22,946 bases of DNA from Bacillota bacterium (GTDB taxonomy: Bacteria; Bacillota; UBA4882; UBA8346), in contig DNPP01000004.1 of the NCBI GenBank assembly GCA_003501365.1, forward strand, positions 27,710 through 50,655, given 5' to 3'. Numbering within the stretch: position 1 is the stretch's first letter; every line of letters starts with the position of its first letter. The position numbers were made by a program, and so were the translations under genes. Shown in pieces: positions 21,729 to 22,946 of this stretch. Under the pieces are notes generated by a model. It was not told the DNA's origin and did not search any database. It was given only the letters and a program-made list of their open reading frames with translations.

Positions 21729-22946
21729 TTAAGGAAATAATTTTTCTAGTGGGATTATATCTTCCGGAGAGATGACTTTGGTTTTTGCTTCCTCCATAAG
21801 TAAAATAGCAGATGCTGAATCGTGATGGACGCTATTTTGGCAGGTAGTCTCTATCGCTTTGGCAGGCCGGCTTGAATTAAGATTTAGATGATGAGCCTTA
21901 CGATCTATGTTTACATTTTCAATCATCGAATTCTTGGCACCATTGACAAGCTCATTGAGTTCCTGAACGATTTTCCTCATCTCTTCAGCCTGAGTGCTTA
22001 ATTCTTCGGATACTAATGCACTCTCTTCCGCATTGGTAGAGTTTTGCCCAGTCACGCTCGCCATTTGCGTCATTGCCTTGTTCACCTGTTCAACCCCTTG
22101 AGCTTGTTCCTCACTAGCTGCTGAGATCTCATTCAGTAATTCGCTGACCATCTTTGCCCGGCTTGTTATCTCGGTTAAAGCCTCACTCACTCTTACAGCA
22201 ACCGAGACCCCTTTACCGGACAGCTCAATATTCGATTCAATCATAGCAGTAGTATTTTTGGCTGCCTCGGCACTTCGCCCGGCAAGATTCCTTACTTCCT
22301 CCGCCACTACCGCAAATCCCATTCCCGCTTCTCCAGCCCGGGCCGCCTCGATTGCAGCGTTAAGAGCCAAAATGTTGGTTTGAAAGGCTATATCATCAAT
22401 TACCTTAATGACCTTAGCAATTTGATCGCTTGATTTCTTTATTTCCTGCATTGAATTCATCATTTCCTGCATCTCGCGATTGCCTTTATTGGATGACTCC
22501 TTTGCCTGATCCGATAGTTGAGCCGCCTGTTTTGTATTAATATTATTTTGCTTAAGCATTGAGGCGGTTTCCTGCAAAGTTGACGAGGTTTCTTCGATTG
22601 CCGATGCTTGCTCGGCACTGCCCTGAGACAACTGTTGGGCTGAAGCTGCTAATTGATTAGAAGCTGCTGCTACTCGTTGAATTCCTCCATTTAAACGGAT
22701 AACAGCCCTGTTCATCGGGTGGGAAATTAAAATGCTTAACGTAATACCGAGCCAAAGAGCTAAAATAACCCCAATAATCATCCCCGCTACCGAAGTAATT
22801 GTAATTGCTTTTATATTTGTATCAGCTTGGCCAATCGTTGCCGCGGCCACTCCATCATTGGTTTTTATTAGTTGAGCAATTATTCCCTCTACTGTTTTAA
22901 AAGAATGGCTGGCTACGGTTAGGCTTTGATATTCTAACTGTATTTG
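21729..22946 (-). CDS. Methyl-accepting chemotaxis protein, N terminus beyond window edge
   Basis: Chemoreceptor signalling protein that controls CheA through CheW. The frame is open to the right edge, so only the last 405 codons are present. In order they show the end of a periplasmic or extracellular sensor helix, a transmembrane segment (ITITSVAGMIIGVILALWLGI), a linker, and a long coiled-coil cytoplasmic region. Its hairpin tip is IDDIAFQTNILALNAAIEAARAGE and continues GMGFAVVAEEVRNLAGRSAEAAKNT. Glutamine/glutamate-rich methylation helices (SAEQASAIEETSSTLQETAS) are visible. A HAMP domain is weak or atypical, with only a short linker (ISHPMNRAVIRLNGGIQ). An apparent internal GTG start at 22850 is not the true start. 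Ligand unknown. Confidence 0.93.
   Translation of the reverse strand, partial: QIQLEYQSLTVASHSFKTVEGIIAQLIKTNDGVAAATIGQADTNIKAITITSVAGMIIGVILALWLGITLSILISHPMNRAVIRLNGGIQRVAAASNQLAASAQQLSQGSAEQASAIEETSSTLQETASMLKQNNINTKQAAQLSDQAKESSNKGNREMQEMMNSMQEIKKSSDQIAKVIKVIDDIAFQTNILALNAAIEAARAGEAGMGFAVVAEEVRNLAGRSAEAAKNTTAMIESNIELSGKGVSVAVRVSEALTEITSRAKMVSELLNEISAASEEQAQGVEQVNKAMTQMASVTGQNSTNAEESALVSEELSTQAEEMRKIVQELNELVNGAKNSMIENVNIDRKAHHLNLNSSRPAKAIETTCQNSVHHDSASAILLMEEAKTKVISPEDIIPLEKLFP

Noticed and set aside
21729..22850. Complete chemotaxis protein starting at a GTG at 22850
   Set aside because: The frame remains open for 32 more codons to the window edge, with sensor-like sequence, so the gene is truncated by the window.

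Overview
This window is an alternative (molybdenum-independent) nitrogen-fixation island. It carries a complete vanadium-nitrogenase operon (vnf) and, about 300 bp after the end of that gene block, an iron-only nitrogenase operon (anf), both on the minus strand. The host looks like an anaerobic Firmicute. Evidence: moderate-to-low GC, homocitrate synthase split into NifV-omega and NifV-alpha as described in Clostridium pasteurianum, NifI1/NifI2 PII proteins, strong GGAGG-type ribosome sites, consensus sigma-A promoters and GlnR/TnrA-type boxes. The two solute-binding proteins have type-I signal peptides with no lipobox cysteine, which suggests a periplasm and so perhaps a diderm Firmicute (Negativicutes-like). 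That placement is inference.

Layout, read along the transcribed minus strand from right to left. The right edge holds a truncated methyl-accepting chemotaxis protein (21729-22946) and a small membrane protein (21162-21623). A divergent, plus-strand methyltransferase-like gene follows (20209-20919). A 460-bp divergent intergenic region carries the vnf promoter with a perfect GlnR box. Then come vnfH, vnfD, nifI1, nifI2, vnfG, vnfK, vnfE, vnfN, nifB, nifV-omega, nifV-alpha and a radical SAM/SPASM gene (7651-8688). About 390 bp of hairpin-rich DNA follows, then two TroA/BtuF-fold metal-binding SBPs (5145-7256), a protein of unknown function (4695-5099) and an intrinsic terminator (4615-4646). 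Next is the anf unit: a consensus promoter with its own GlnR box (4521-4574), a decayed anfH relic (4075-4503), intact anfD, anfG and anfK, a frameshifted PPOX-fold relic (164-546) and a terminator (121-157). At the left edge a second promoter, a near copy of the anf promoter with a third GlnR box, fires out of the window.

How it works together. VnfDGK is the VFe protein and AnfDGK the FeFe protein. The only intact Fe protein here is VnfH, so it probably feeds electrons to both unless another nifH lies elsewhere. NifB makes the Fe-S cofactor precursor, VnfE/VnfN form the maturation scaffold, and the split NifV supplies homocitrate. NifI1/NifI2 probably switch the V-nitrogenase off by nitrogen status and are missing from the anf unit. 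GlnR boxes with the same spacing in all three leftward promoters imply shared nitrogen control. The SBPs may collect vanadate, molybdate, tungstate or iron chelates; no permease or ATPase is in view. No molybdenum nifDK, no vnfA/anfA activator and no sigma-54 promoter were seen.

The most notable points are the anfH relic in front of intact anfDGK, the three-copy GlnR promoter layout (with a palindrome inside the spacer of two of them), nifI1-nifI2 lying between vnfD and vnfG, the catalytically degenerate NifV-omega, the radical SAM/SPASM gene in the vnf operon, and the chain of mutually exclusive hairpins at 7374-7537.
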